From Herbaspirillum sp. YR522 (GTDB lineage: Bacteria; Pseudomonadota; Gammaproteobacteria; Burkholderiales; Burkholderiaceae_D): DNA of 64,000 bases. Position 1 is the first letter of the stretch, and every line of letters starts with the position of its first letter. Below, one piece after another: positions 35,073 to 43,561 of this stretch. Made by a program: the position numbers and the translations under genes. Below the pieces are notes generated by a model. That model was given only the letters and a program-made list of their open reading frames with translations. It did no database searches and was not told the origin of the DNA. Location: the NCBI RefSeq assembly GCF_000282575.1, contig NZ_AKJA01000044.1, positions 1 through 64,000 of the forward strand. Reading direction: 5' to 3'.

Positions 35073-36943
35073 CCTTTTCTTGCCGTCGCACCTGGCCAGG
35101 CGCGGGTCTCGGTTTTCGGTCGTGCTTGCCGGCGGCACGCCAACTGTGGCGATGGTTCCTGCTGGTGATGCCGGCATGGCGCGTGCCTGCTCTGCTGGTC
35201 CTGGCGGGCTTGACGGGGCTGGCGCAGGCGGCCACGCCGGAGATGGCGCATTCGGCGCCTGTGATGCTTTCCACGCAATCGGTAAAGGGACAACAGTACC
35301 TGGTGCTGTGCTATCACTCGGTACCGGTGACGGCCAATGGTTCCTTCGATGCCAATAGCACGACCAATTTCGCCGGCCAGTTGGCGTGGTTGCGGGCCAA
35401 TGGCTATACCGCCATCAGCATGGATGATGTCTTGCAGGCCAGGGCCGGCCATCGTCGATTGCCAGCCAAGAGTGTCATGCTGACGGTAGACGATGGCTAC
35501 GAGGATTTCTACATCAACGTCTTTCCGCTGTTGAAGCTGTACCGCATGCCGGCCGTATTGGCCCTGGTGGGAAGCTGGATCGAACATGGCCGGGACCCGC
35601 AGGTGAGCCTCACCGATCCGGGATACGCCAGCCAGCATTTCGTCAACTGGGCGCAAGTCCGGGAGATGGCCGACTCCGGACTGGTGGAGATGGCGTCGCA
35701 CAGTTTCGATTTGCATCATGGCATCCTCGCCAATCCCCAGGGCAGCATGCAACCGTCGGCGGTGACGCAGGCGTACTCGGCCGACGCGCGCATCTACGAA
35801 ACACCCGCCGAGCGTCGCCTGCGGGTGCGCGCCGACCTGCTCAGGAATTCGGCGCTGATAGAGCGCCACACCGGCAGGCGTCCGCGCATCATGGTGTGGC
35901 CCTACGGCGCCATGGACAAGATTTCGACGCAAGAAGCCGCCGCCGCAGGCATGCCGATCAACTTCAGCCTGGCCGAAGGCATGGCGTCCACGCTGGATAT
36001 CGAAGTGATCCCACGCGGCCTGATCGGCAGTGAAATAGCGCTGACCAGTTTCACCTACATGGTGACGCACGAAGAGCGTCCCGACAGCACCGACAGCGTG
36101 CTCGCCATCCGGGTGAACCTGGACCGCATCTACGATCCGGATCCGGGCCGGCAGGACGCCAACCTCGGCCGCTTGCTGGAACAGGTGGCGCGCCTAGGTG
36201 CCAACACCGTATTGCTGCGGCCGTTCTCGATGCCCACTGCCGCCCATGGGGTGTGCGAAGCCTACTTTCCCAACACCGTGCTGCCCATGCGCGCCGATCT
36301 GCTCAACCGCGTCGCCTGGCAGTTTCGAAGCCGGCTGGGTGTCAAGGTCTTGATGCAGGTCGACACCGCCAGGATCGTGGGTATCGAAAAGGGGGCGCCG
36401 CATCTGCTGGATATTTCGGACCCCGGCGACCGTCAACGGCTGCTGGCGCTCTACGACGAGATGAGCCTGACGAGCTGGGCGCAGGGGCTGATGTTCGACA
36501 GCGCAACGCCCGACGCCGCCCAGCTCGACTTCCATGCCGAACTGCTGCAACGGGTCCGCTATGCATGGCCACTGGTGCGTTATTACGCCACCCGCGACCA
36601 GGCAGCGGCGCGCGACATCGTTGGCCTGTCCTCGCCGGGCCTGCCGAGAACCCGGTCCGACCGTGTTTCGGTGCCCGTCCCCGTGGATGCGCCAGCGGAC
36701 CGGTTGCAAAGGTGGATGCGGCAGTTTCCAGGCGATCGGTCGTGGATGGCGACGCTGTCCGTCGGTGACGCCGATGCGCGCCAACTCGAGGAGCTGGTCT
36801 CCAGGATCGCACTGCTCCAGCGCCACGGCATCACCGATTTCATGGTCGATGACGATGCATTCCTCGAGGACCCGGTAAAGCTGGAGATGCTGGCAAAAGC
36901 CGTCTCCCTCAAGACAAACCCGTTCCAGCCCGCCGGAAAGTAG
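35069..36943 (+). CDS. pgaB: PgaB, PNAG de-N-acetylase with degenerate hydrolase domain
   Basis: The 624-residue protein has an N-terminal NodB-like deacetylase domain (about 75-320) with YHS (82-84), the metal motif DDG (141-143), HSFDLH (211-216) and WPYG (277-280), all conserved. Residues about 345-600 match the C-terminal GHL13 glycoside hydrolase half (DPDP; NRVAWQFR), but its catalytic motifs look lost: GLMFDSATPD (473-482) stands where E. coli PgaB and Bordetella BpsB have an HDD-type motif (from memory), and the YAWMP segment is replaced by KVLMQV. The N-terminus is unusually long, with a signal ending AQA and no lipobox, unlike lipoprotein PgaB of E. coli. It overlaps pgaA by four bases. 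Confidence 0.92.
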   Translation: MTFSCRRTWPGAGLGFRSCLPAARQLWRWFLLVMPAWRVPALLVLAGLTGLAQAATPEMAHSAPVMLSTQSVKGQQYLVLCYHSVPVTANGSFDANSTTNFAGQLAWLRANGYTAISMDDVLQARAGHRRLPAKSVMLTVDDGYEDFYINVFPLLKLYRMPAVLALVGSWIEHGRDPQVSLTDPGYASQHFVNWAQVREMADSGLVEMASHSFDLHHGILANPQGSMQPSAVTQAYSADARIYETPAERRLRVRADLLRNSALIERHTGRRPRIMVWPYGAMDKISTQEAAAAGMPINFSLAEGMASTLDIEVIPRGLIGSEIALTSFTYMVTHEERPDSTDSVLAIRVNLDRIYDPDPGRQDANLGRLLEQVARLGANTVLLRPFSMPTAAHGVCEAYFPNTVLPMRADLLNRVAWQFRSRLGVKVLMQVDTARIVGIEKGAPHLLDISDPGDRQRLLALYDEMSLTSWAQGLMFDSATPDAAQLDFHAELLQRVRYAWPLVRYYATRDQAAARDIVGLSSPGLPRTRSDRVSVPVPVDAPADRLQRWMRQFPGDRSWMATLSVGDADARQLEELVSRIALLQRHGITDFMVDDDAFLEDPVKLEMLAKAVSLKTNPFQPAGK

Positions 36944-36948
36944 AAGAC

Positions 36949-38211
36949 ATGACGATCCCTGCAAGCCTCACCTGGCTGCTTGAACTGGCCTCGAACTACG
37001 TCTTCTTCTATCCATTGGTCATGACGCACGTCTGGCTGGCCGGCGCCGCGCTGTATTACATCAAATGGGAGCGTGGCCAGCCTGAACGTATCGTCCTTGG
37101 CCATACCCCGATGGTCTCGATACTGCTGCCTTGCCACAATGAAGAAGACAATATCCACGACACCATCGGCTGGCTGGCCAGGCAGGATTATCCCGACTAC
37201 GAGATCGTGGCCATCAATGACGGTAGTTCCGACAACACCGGTGCGCTGTTGGACCAGCTCTGTACCAGGCACCCCAGGTTGCGCGTTGCGCACCTGGCCG
37301 AAAACCAGGGCAAGGCGGTCGCGCTGCACGTCGGCGCACTGATGTCCAGGAGCGAATACCTGGTCTGTATCGACGGCGATGCCCTGCTCGATGTCAATGC
37401 CTGCAGCTGGATGGTGTCGCATTTCGCCTATCCGAACGTGGGCGCCGTGACCGGCAATCCACGTATTCGTAACCGCTCGACGCTGCTGGGCAAGATCCAG
37501 GTCGGAGAGCTGTCGAGCATCGTGGGCATCATCAAGCGGGCGCAACGCATCTACGGTCGTATCTTTGCCGTCTCCGGCGTGATCGTCGCCTTTCGCAAGT
37601 CCGCATTGGCCGATGTCGACTTCTGGACCCCGGACATGATCACCGAAGACGTCGACATCACCTGGAAGCTGCAGAGAGCGGGTTGGGACGTCCGTTTCGA
37701 ACCTAACGCGAAATGCTGGATCCTGATGCCCGAGACACTGGCGGGCCTGTGGAAGCAGCGCGTACGCTGGGCGCAGGGCGGTTGTGAAGTCTTCCTGCGC
37801 AATGCGGGCGTGTTGTTGCACTGGAAGCAACGCCACATGGTGCCGATGTATCTCGAGTTGGGCGCCAGCCTGCTGTGGGTGTATGCGGTGGTCATGCTGA
37901 GCGCGATCGAGGTGGTCGACCTGCTGCTGGGCCCGGGCTCGACGCTACCGCCATGGCACCTGCTGCTGTCGACCCAGAACACGTTCTTTGTCCTGATGCT
38001 GGCGTCGCTGTTGCAGTTTGCCTTTGGCCTGTATCTCGACAGCCGTTACGAGAAGAAATTGTGGAAGACCTATTTCTGGATCATCTGGTATCCGTTGGTG
38101 TACTGGCTCATCATCATCTGCGCGACCTTCGTCGGGCTTCCAAAAGCGGTCTTCAAGAAAAAAGGCAAACGGGCGATCTGGACCAGCCCTGACAGAGGAT
38201 TCAAGCCATGA
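36949..38211 (+). CDS. pgaC: PgaC, poly-beta-1,6-GlcNAc synthase
   Basis: The 420-residue inner-membrane family 2 glycosyltransferase polymerises UDP-GlcNAc. It has membrane segments at about 13-38, then the catalytic domain with Asp91 of NDG, Asp142 and Asp144 (DGD), Glu233/Asp234 (TED) and QRVRW (270-274), and three C-terminal membrane segments (about 300-400). All processive GT2 residues are present. The ATG lies five bases after the pgaB stop behind GGAAAG. It works with PgaD and is usually controlled by c-di-GMP. Confidence 0.95.
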   Translation: MTIPASLTWLLELASNYVFFYPLVMTHVWLAGAALYYIKWERGQPERIVLGHTPMVSILLPCHNEEDNIHDTIGWLARQDYPDYEIVAINDGSSDNTGALLDQLCTRHPRLRVAHLAENQGKAVALHVGALMSRSEYLVCIDGDALLDVNACSWMVSHFAYPNVGAVTGNPRIRNRSTLLGKIQVGELSSIVGIIKRAQRIYGRIFAVSGVIVAFRKSALADVDFWTPDMITEDVDITWKLQRAGWDVRFEPNAKCWILMPETLAGLWKQRVRWAQGGCEVFLRNAGVLLHWKQRHMVPMYLELGASLLWVYAVVMLSAIEVVDLLLGPGSTLPPWHLLLSTQNTFFVLMLASLLQFAFGLYLDSRYEKKLWKTYFWIIWYPLVYWLIIICATFVGLPKAVFKKKGKRAIWTSPDRGFKP

Positions 38212-38693
38212 CCCCGGAACTCATTACCCATCTCGATACTTCCAGGCATCGCTGGCTGCGTGCCCGCGATACCGTGCTGCTGTGTTCCTGCTGGCTGGTC
38301 TGGGGCGGTATGTTGATGGCGGTCTTCCACGGCGGCGAATGGGGTGCGCTGGCGTTATCGTTCAAGCACTGGCTGTTGGCACAGCAAATATTCTTCCGGT
38401 CGCTGATGGCGTCACTGCACGTCCCGATGCTGTACTTCCTGGCGCTGGCCATGCTGGTCGCGGGGTTCCTGCTGTGGTCGGTGCTGAACCTGGCATTGGC
38501 GCCGCACCGGCGCGCACTGCGGCACTCGCCGCTGACAACGCAAGAGCTGGCCTGTCATTTCAACCTTGACCCGACCTTGATCGACGCGATGCAAAAGGAA
38601 AAACGGGTGCTGGTGTTCCACGCGCTATCCGGTGCCGTCACGGATGTGCGGCCCATCCACGGGGCACGCGTGCCGGCGCCGGCCAAGGCATGA
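38208..38693 (+). CDS. pgaD: PgaD, PNAG synthase accessory membrane protein
   Basis: The 161-residue protein has two membrane segments (about 22-46 and 71-96) and a cytoplasmic C-terminal tail, the PgaD layout; sequence is poorly conserved in this family, so assignment leans on position and topology. It overlaps the pgaC stop by four bases (ATGA) with AGAGGA upstream and its own stop overlaps the fifth gene in the same way. PgaD supports PgaC and, in E. coli, takes part in c-di-GMP binding. Confidence 0.88.
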   Translation: MTPELITHLDTSRHRWLRARDTVLLCSCWLVWGGMLMAVFHGGEWGALALSFKHWLLAQQIFFRSLMASLHVPMLYFLALAMLVAGFLLWSVLNLALAPHRRALRHSPLTTQELACHFNLDPTLIDAMQKEKRVLVFHALSGAVTDVRPIHGARVPAPAKA

Positions 38694-39895
38694 AGCCGAC
38701 CGGCCGCAACCGTATGCCTCGAACCGGATTGCGCATCGCGCGCCTGGTGCTGCTGGCGATCCTGCTGTCATCGTCGGTGCAGCAAACATCCTGTGCGCCT
38801 GTTTCGCCACCCGGCCAGCCCGGGGCGGCATCGGCGGCGCCGCTGCAGATCGAGCTGGTGGTCAGGACCATCAACAATTTCAAGACCGACGAGGACGTGG
38901 TCGGGTTCTTCCGGCTGGCCAAGAAGTCCGGCGTTACAGCCGTGCATGTCAACGTCAAGCAGGACGAGGACGACGAGCGTCCTTCCGGCGAGGTCTATTA
39001 CGCCAGCAGGCTGGCGCCGGTGGCAGCCGGCTATGAGCAATTCGATGTCCTGGCGGCAGCGGTGGCGCAGGGGCGCCGGCTCGGCATACGCGTCTATGCG
39101 TGGATGCCGCAGTTTCACGATCAGGCCGCCATGCGTCTGCATCCGCAATGGCAGATGCAGTCCGCCGAACAAGGCGCCAGCCGTCCCTACCAGGGCAAGG
39201 AAACCACGGAATTCTTCATCAATCCCATCGACCCTGCGGTGCAGGCCTACCAGCGCAGCCTGATCGAGGAGGTCGCACGCAACTACCAGGTCGACGGGAT
39301 CTCACTGGACTGGTTGCGTTTCGACGACCTCAACATGGACACGGGCGACTACACCCGCCAACTGGCCCGACAGGAAATCGGCATTGATCCGCTCACCATC
39401 GATTTCTCGCGGCCATCGGCGGCGTCGGCGCTCTGGCAACGCTGGCGCACCCGCAAGATCGGCGACTACGTGCGCTCCGTGCGCCAGATGCTGGATCAGG
39501 TCCGTCCACAGGCCAAGCTGGGCGTTTTTCTGTTGCCGCCGGAATTCACCGAGGTCGGCCAGGACCTTTCCCTGTTCAGCGGCGACCTGGACGAAGCGCT
39601 GCCGATGGCCTATTTCATGGACTGGGGACTGCCCAGCCAGTGGGTCAATTCGAGGTTGCTGCACGACGTCGAACGCAAGAAGAGCGCGGCGACGTCGATC
39701 AAGCCAACGCTGGATGGCACCGGGACGCTGCAACAGAACGTCGATATCCTGCGCGGCATCAAGCGAACGTTTCCGCACATTCGCGCGGTCGCCTGGTTCT
39801 CTGCCGTGTATTGGCAAGCGGCCGACATGGAACGCATCGCGGCCATGCATCGTGCCGCCGGGAGCGCGGAGCAGGGCCGCGCAGCCAGGAAGTGA
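38690..39895 (+). CDS. GHL10-type glycoside hydrolase, fifth gene of the pga operon
   Basis: The 401-residue exported protein resembles the GHL10 (DUF187/YngK-like) TIM-barrel family. It shows TDEDVVGFFRLAKKSGVTAVHVNVK (66-90), YAWMP (136-140) and the catalytic-type motif DGISLDWLRFDD (202-213). The N-terminus is a signal sequence; QTSC at 32-35 resembles a lipobox but lacks the usual Leu at -3. Its ATG overlaps the pgaD stop (ATGA), so it is co-translated with the operon. pga operons normally have four genes. It probably cuts PNAG or a related polymer in the periplasm, and could replace the damaged hydrolase half of PgaB; substrate and localisation are inference. Confidence 0.82.
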   Translation: MKPTGRNRMPRTGLRIARLVLLAILLSSSVQQTSCAPVSPPGQPGAASAAPLQIELVVRTINNFKTDEDVVGFFRLAKKSGVTAVHVNVKQDEDDERPSGEVYYASRLAPVAAGYEQFDVLAAAVAQGRRLGIRVYAWMPQFHDQAAMRLHPQWQMQSAEQGASRPYQGKETTEFFINPIDPAVQAYQRSLIEEVARNYQVDGISLDWLRFDDLNMDTGDYTRQLARQEIGIDPLTIDFSRPSAASALWQRWRTRKIGDYVRSVRQMLDQVRPQAKLGVFLLPPEFTEVGQDLSLFSGDLDEALPMAYFMDWGLPSQWVNSRLLHDVERKKSAATSIKPTLDGTGTLQQNVDILRGIKRTFPHIRAVAWFSAVYWQAADMERIAAMHRAAGSAEQGRAARK

Positions 39896-39970
39896 GTCTG
39901 TCTTGCGTGCGCTGTCGGCACCGGATCGACCGCTGCCGACCAAGGCCGACCGGCGGGGCAGGCGATCGAC

Positions 39971-39990
39971 CTGAAGCGAAACCGCTTCAG
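39971..39990 (-). terminator. Perfect 8-bp stem-loop between convergent pga operon and LysR gene
   Basis: CTGAAGCG-AAAC-CGCTTCAG, a perfect stem with a four-base loop. It overlaps the LysR stop codon at 39987-39989 and lies 75 bases after the end of the pga operon. No T-run follows on either strand, so it is a possible bidirectional terminator or transcript stabiliser. Confidence 0.5.
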
Positions 39991-40877
39991 CTGAAAAGCG
40001 GGTTTTCACGCAACCGCGCTACTGTCAGGTCAATGAAGGCACGCACCTTCGCGGGCGATTGCCGTCCTTCCGGATAGAGCACATGAATGGGCAGGGGTGG
40101 TTCTTCGAATTGGGTCAATACCAGCTGCAGCTTGCCCTTCATCAGGTCCGGTCCGACCTGATAGAGCAATACCCGGGTCAGCCCCCAGCCTTGTCGCGCG
40201 GTGGCAATGGACGCTTCGTTGGTATTGGTCTGGAGCGTCGCATCGATCGATACGCGCTGGCCATCGGCGAAACGCCACTCGGGTGAAGCCCAGGCGCCGG
40301 TGGAGGTGGCGATGCGATGTCGCTTCAGGTCGGACGGGGTCAGCGGCACGCCGTGCCGTTCGAGATAGTCCGGCGAGGCGCAGATCACGCGTCGCACGCA
40401 ACCGACCTGTATCGCGGTGAAGCCCGAATCCGGCAGGTGGCCGATGCGAACGGCCACATCGATGCCTTCATCGACAATATTGACAGGCCGGTCGACGAAG
40501 AAGGTGCGCGCGCGCATGTCGGGATAGGTGTCCAGATATTCGGTCACGATGGGTAACACATACATCTGGCCGAACATGACCGAGGCGGTGATGGCCAAGG
40601 TACCGGAAGGCTTGGCGTAGTGACCGGCGGCAGCGGCTTCGGCTTCGGCGATTTCAGCCAGGATGCGACGGCAATCGTCGAGGTAGCGCAGGCCTGCTTC
40701 GGTCGCCTTGACGCTGCGGGTGGTACGCACGAACAAGCGCGCGCCGATCAGTTCTTCCAGGGCCGCCACGGTACGCGTCACCACCGGCGCACTCAATTGC
40801 ATCTGCAGCGCGGCCTTGGTGAAACTTGCAGTTTCCGCGACGTGCACGAAGATCCGCATTGCCAGCCAACGGTCCAT
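39987..40877 (-). CDS. LysR-family regulator
   Basis: The 296-residue LTTR has the winged helix-turn-helix at about 1-60 (FTKAALQMQLSAPVVTRTVAALEELIG) and an effector domain with SGTLAITASVMFGQMYVLP and an RIGHLPDSGF turn, close to the CrgA/DmlR-like subgroup. It starts 21 bases after the 59-residue gene and is co-oriented with the GST and redox-fusion genes, so it is the last member of that minus-strand group; being at the 3' end it is likely autoregulated with it. The ligand is unknown. Confidence 0.9.
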   Translation of the reverse strand: MDRWLAMRIFVHVAETASFTKAALQMQLSAPVVTRTVAALEELIGARLFVRTTRSVKATEAGLRYLDDCRRILAEIAEAEAAAAGHYAKPSGTLAITASVMFGQMYVLPIVTEYLDTYPDMRARTFFVDRPVNIVDEGIDVAVRIGHLPDSGFTAIQVGCVRRVICASPDYLERHGVPLTPSDLKRHRIATSTGAWASPEWRFADGQRVSIDATLQTNTNEASIATARQGWGLTRVLLYQVGPDLMKGKLQLVLTQFEEPPLPIHVLYPEGRQSPAKVRAFIDLTVARLRENPLFS

Positions 40878-40898
40878 TCACCAGCCCTTCCTCGTATG

Positions 40899-41078
40899 TC
40901 AACGAATGTTCGTGCGCGTCTCCGGTGCCATGTCAGGCTGATCGGACAGCGTGCCTGCGCCAAGGCCGGGCATGCGGGGCGGGAAGATTTCTCCGGGCCA
41001 GCGGCGCGGCACACTCGCAGGCAGCGTCAGGCGCACCGGCGGCAACGGCCGTGCAGGCACTGGCGGATTATGTCTCAT
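40899..41078 (-). CDS. Small proline-rich protein, 59 residues
   Basis: A 59-codon ORF, 11 bases inside the end of the upstream 114-residue gene, with GAAAGGAA six bases before its ATG. The product is rich in Pro and Arg (VPARPLPPVRLTLPASVPRR) and has no membrane segment. It could be a real translationally coupled protein, or a chance frame in GC-rich DNA; the good ribosome site and the tight fit between two genes favour the first. No family was recognised. Confidence 0.45.
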   Translation of the reverse strand: MRHNPPVPARPLPPVRLTLPASVPRRWPGEIFPPRMPGLGAGTLSDQPDMAPETRTNIR

Positions 41079-41412
41079 TTTGCTTCCTTTCGAAAGACGA
41101 CCACGGAGCCGCTTCGCCTGCGAGCCGTTCGATGATTGCGCAGGCCTGCGCATCGATACCCGCGCGCAAGGCCTCGCCGCGCTGCCGCCGGGACGATCCC
41201 GCACGGCATGCCAGGGCCAGTGCGATTGCCTTGGCGCTGCGGTGGTCGAAGCTCAAGCCCTGTCTTGCCGCCTTGATCTCCGCACGCGTCATGCCCAGGT
41301 GGCGACCGCGTTCGTCCTGTTGCCACAGCAGGTCCCGATCGGGACTGTCTGCGGTGAGCGCCAGGACGATGGAAAACCGCAGCTTTTCATCGTAGATGCC
41401 TGTCGCTGCCAT
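41068..41412 (-). CDS. Small AhpD-like protein (uncharacterised)
   Basis: The 114-residue protein starts two bases after the stop of the redox-fusion gene. The GMTRAEIKAARQG...SAKAIALALAC stretch resembles the helix of the AhpD/carboxymuconolactone decarboxylase-like group, but the two redox cysteines of AhpD are not present as CxxC, so an alkylhydroperoxidase role is unlikely. The C-terminus overlaps the small proline-rich gene. It may be a helper of the fusion enzyme; this is inference from position. Confidence 0.6.
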   Translation of the reverse strand: MAATGIYDEKLRFSIVLALTADSPDRDLLWQQDERGRHLGMTRAEIKAARQGLSFDHRSAKAIALALACRAGSSRRQRGEALRAGIDAQACAIIERLAGEAAPWSSFERKQNET

Positions 41413-41414
41413 GA

Positions 41415-43496
41415 TCAGAGCGCCAGTTCGACGCGTGCCGCACCGGTTGCTGCCTGGCGCGCCGGCATGGCACAGCAGAGCAGCACCTCATCCTCGCCGA
41501 CCTTGGCCTGTGGTGGCTTCAGGTAGGTCACTTCGCCGGCGAGCAGCCTGGTGCGACAGGTACCGCAATGGCCTTCCCGGCAACTGAATTCGGGCGCCAG
41601 GCCGCGCGCTTCGGCCAGGTCCAGCAGGGTGCCGACGTCTGGCGTCCAGCGTGCCTGCTTCATGGTATTCATGAACATCACCGGCACTGCCCCGGTCGCC
41701 ACCGGCGCAAGGAGCGGGGTCGAGGCCAATGCCGCCGCGTCGCTGCTGCGGGTCACCGACGCCGGTCCGAAAGCCTCCGCATGGATGCGATCATCGTTGA
41801 TGCCATGGCCGCGCAAGCCATCGTAGATCGCCTGCATGAACGACGCAGGACCGCACAGGTAGAACTCGTAGTCGCCGAAGGCCAGCGTGCGGCCCAGCAG
41901 CGCCATGTCGATGCGTCCTTGCTCCTCGTCGTCCTGGCCCTGGCTGGCACCGGTGACGTCACTGAGCACCCGCACCACCTTGAGCGCGCCCTTGGCGGCG
42001 GCGGCCAGTTGCTCCAGTTCGCGATCGAAGGCGCGCTCGCCCTTGGAGCGGGCCGAATAGAACAGTGTGGTCGGCCGTACGCGCTGCTTGCGCAATCCTT
42101 CGTAGACGATATGGCGCAGCATCGCCATCATCGGCGTGATCCCGACCCCGCCGGCCAGCAGCACCACCGGTCGCGACGACCTCTCGTCGAGCATGAAATC
42201 GCCTGCCGGCGCACGGACCTCGAGACGGTCACCTTGCCGCAGGTGGGCATGCAGGTGTCGCGACACCTGGCCATCTTGCTTGACGCTGATACGGTAGTGG
42301 CGATCCGACGGCGCCGAGGAGAGCGTGTAGGTGCGAATCACTGGCGGCTCGCTATCCTGGCTGCCGTTGGGTTGCACCCTGATCGGCAGGTGCTGGCCCG
42401 GCAACCACGGCAGCAGGCCGGCGCCGTCGTCGGGTTCCAGGTAGAAAGAGCGGATCGTGGCGCTCTCCTGCACCACACGCGTGACCTTCAGGGTCCGCCA
42501 GCGGGTAGCATATTGCTGGGCACGCGCGCGTTGTTCGGCCTGCTGCCAATCGCCGGTCATCAACGAACTCGGCGACCAGGCGTCTTCCTGCAGCTTCCAG
42601 CGCAGGGCAAGCGCGCCGGGACGGCGCACGATCCTGCGCGGGCGGAAGGTCCACAGTCGTTCCGCACCCTGGAAGGCGGCAATGTCGGGCGACTCCAGGA
42701 TCACCTCGGCCTGGCCGCTCATCTGCAGCACCTCGCCCGTCTCGAAATCCACGAACAGCAGGCCAGCCTTGCCGTTGAGGACGAGATTGCCCAGCGTCGA
42801 GAAGAACAGGTTGCCGTCGAAATCGGGGATGGTCAGCGTGCCGTCCTCGTCGACCCGTACGAACCCGGCGCGGCCACCGCGATGCGATACGTCGACCTGG
42901 CGGCGGTCGTCCAGGTCGATATAGGATGCGACGAAGAAGGCATCGGCCGCAGCGATCCGTGCACGCGCGGGCTGGTCCAGGCTGGCCAGTTCTTCCACCG
43001 TAGCCGAGAAGGGCGCAGCCGGTGCCCGATCGAAGTGGAAGTCGCGCAACTGGATGTAGCGTGGGCAGTTGCCGAAGCTCTGGTCGACTTCGACCCGGAT
43101 GCCCCCCTCCAGGGGGGCAAGATAACCATTCATGCGATTGCGGCGGCGGGTATGCATCTCGATGCCCAGCAACCCCACCGGCGCACCTTCAACCATGCCC
43201 TCGCCGGCTGGATCCTGAAGCGAAGGACGGCACAGGATGTCGAGCACCTTGGGCGAGGGCGAAGACATGAAGCCGGGCTGCCCTTCCAGCAAGGTTGCCC
43301 AGGCATCGCCACGGGAATCCACGCTGCCGGCCACGATGAAGGGCAGCTGGCCGTAGAAATCACGGTGCTGGTCGGGCATGAAGTCGCGCACCACGCGGCG
43401 CCCCAGTGCTTCCATCTTTTCCTCTACGCCCAGCGCGCGCTGGAGGAGCTTCTCGCCTGCATGCCAGGTCGGCAGGGTGTTCGATGGCTTGGCCAT
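41415..43496 (-). CDS. Fused PNPOx-like FMN, ferredoxin-NADP reductase and 2Fe-2S ferredoxin protein
   Basis: The 693-residue three-domain redox enzyme has an N-terminal pyridoxamine 5'-phosphate oxidase-like split-barrel FMN domain (about 45-300). A FAD/NAD-binding ferredoxin reductase module follows (about 335-560, with RTYTLSSAPSD and GGVGITPMMAMLR), then a plant-type 2Fe-2S domain with Cys639, Cys644, Cys647 and a Cys674/Cys675 pair. The order lets electrons pass from NAD(P)H through FAD to the iron-sulphur centre. No terminal partner is evident in the window. It lies in one run with GST, the AhpD-like gene and LysR. Similar fusions are annotated as pyridoxamine oxidase/ferredoxin-type proteins; the substrate is unknown. 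Confidence 0.9.
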   Translation of the reverse strand: MAKPSNTLPTWHAGEKLLQRALGVEEKMEALGRRVVRDFMPDQHRDFYGQLPFIVAGSVDSRGDAWATLLEGQPGFMSSPSPKVLDILCRPSLQDPAGEGMVEGAPVGLLGIEMHTRRRNRMNGYLAPLEGGIRVEVDQSFGNCPRYIQLRDFHFDRAPAAPFSATVEELASLDQPARARIAAADAFFVASYIDLDDRRQVDVSHRGGRAGFVRVDEDGTLTIPDFDGNLFFSTLGNLVLNGKAGLLFVDFETGEVLQMSGQAEVILESPDIAAFQGAERLWTFRPRRIVRRPGALALRWKLQEDAWSPSSLMTGDWQQAEQRARAQQYATRWRTLKVTRVVQESATIRSFYLEPDDGAGLLPWLPGQHLPIRVQPNGSQDSEPPVIRTYTLSSAPSDRHYRISVKQDGQVSRHLHAHLRQGDRLEVRAPAGDFMLDERSSRPVVLLAGGVGITPMMAMLRHIVYEGLRKQRVRPTTLFYSARSKGERAFDRELEQLAAAAKGALKVVRVLSDVTGASQGQDDEEQGRIDMALLGRTLAFGDYEFYLCGPASFMQAIYDGLRGHGINDDRIHAEAFGPASVTRSSDAAALASTPLLAPVATGAVPVMFMNTMKQARWTPDVGTLLDLAEARGLAPEFSCREGHCGTCRTRLLAGEVTYLKPPQAKVGEDEVLLCCAMPARQAATGAARVELAL

Positions 43497-43561
43497 GTCT
43501 TGCCTCGGGTAGGTGGATTGTCTTGGACGGTGCGCCGACGCGGTCGCGTCTGCGTGGCCGA

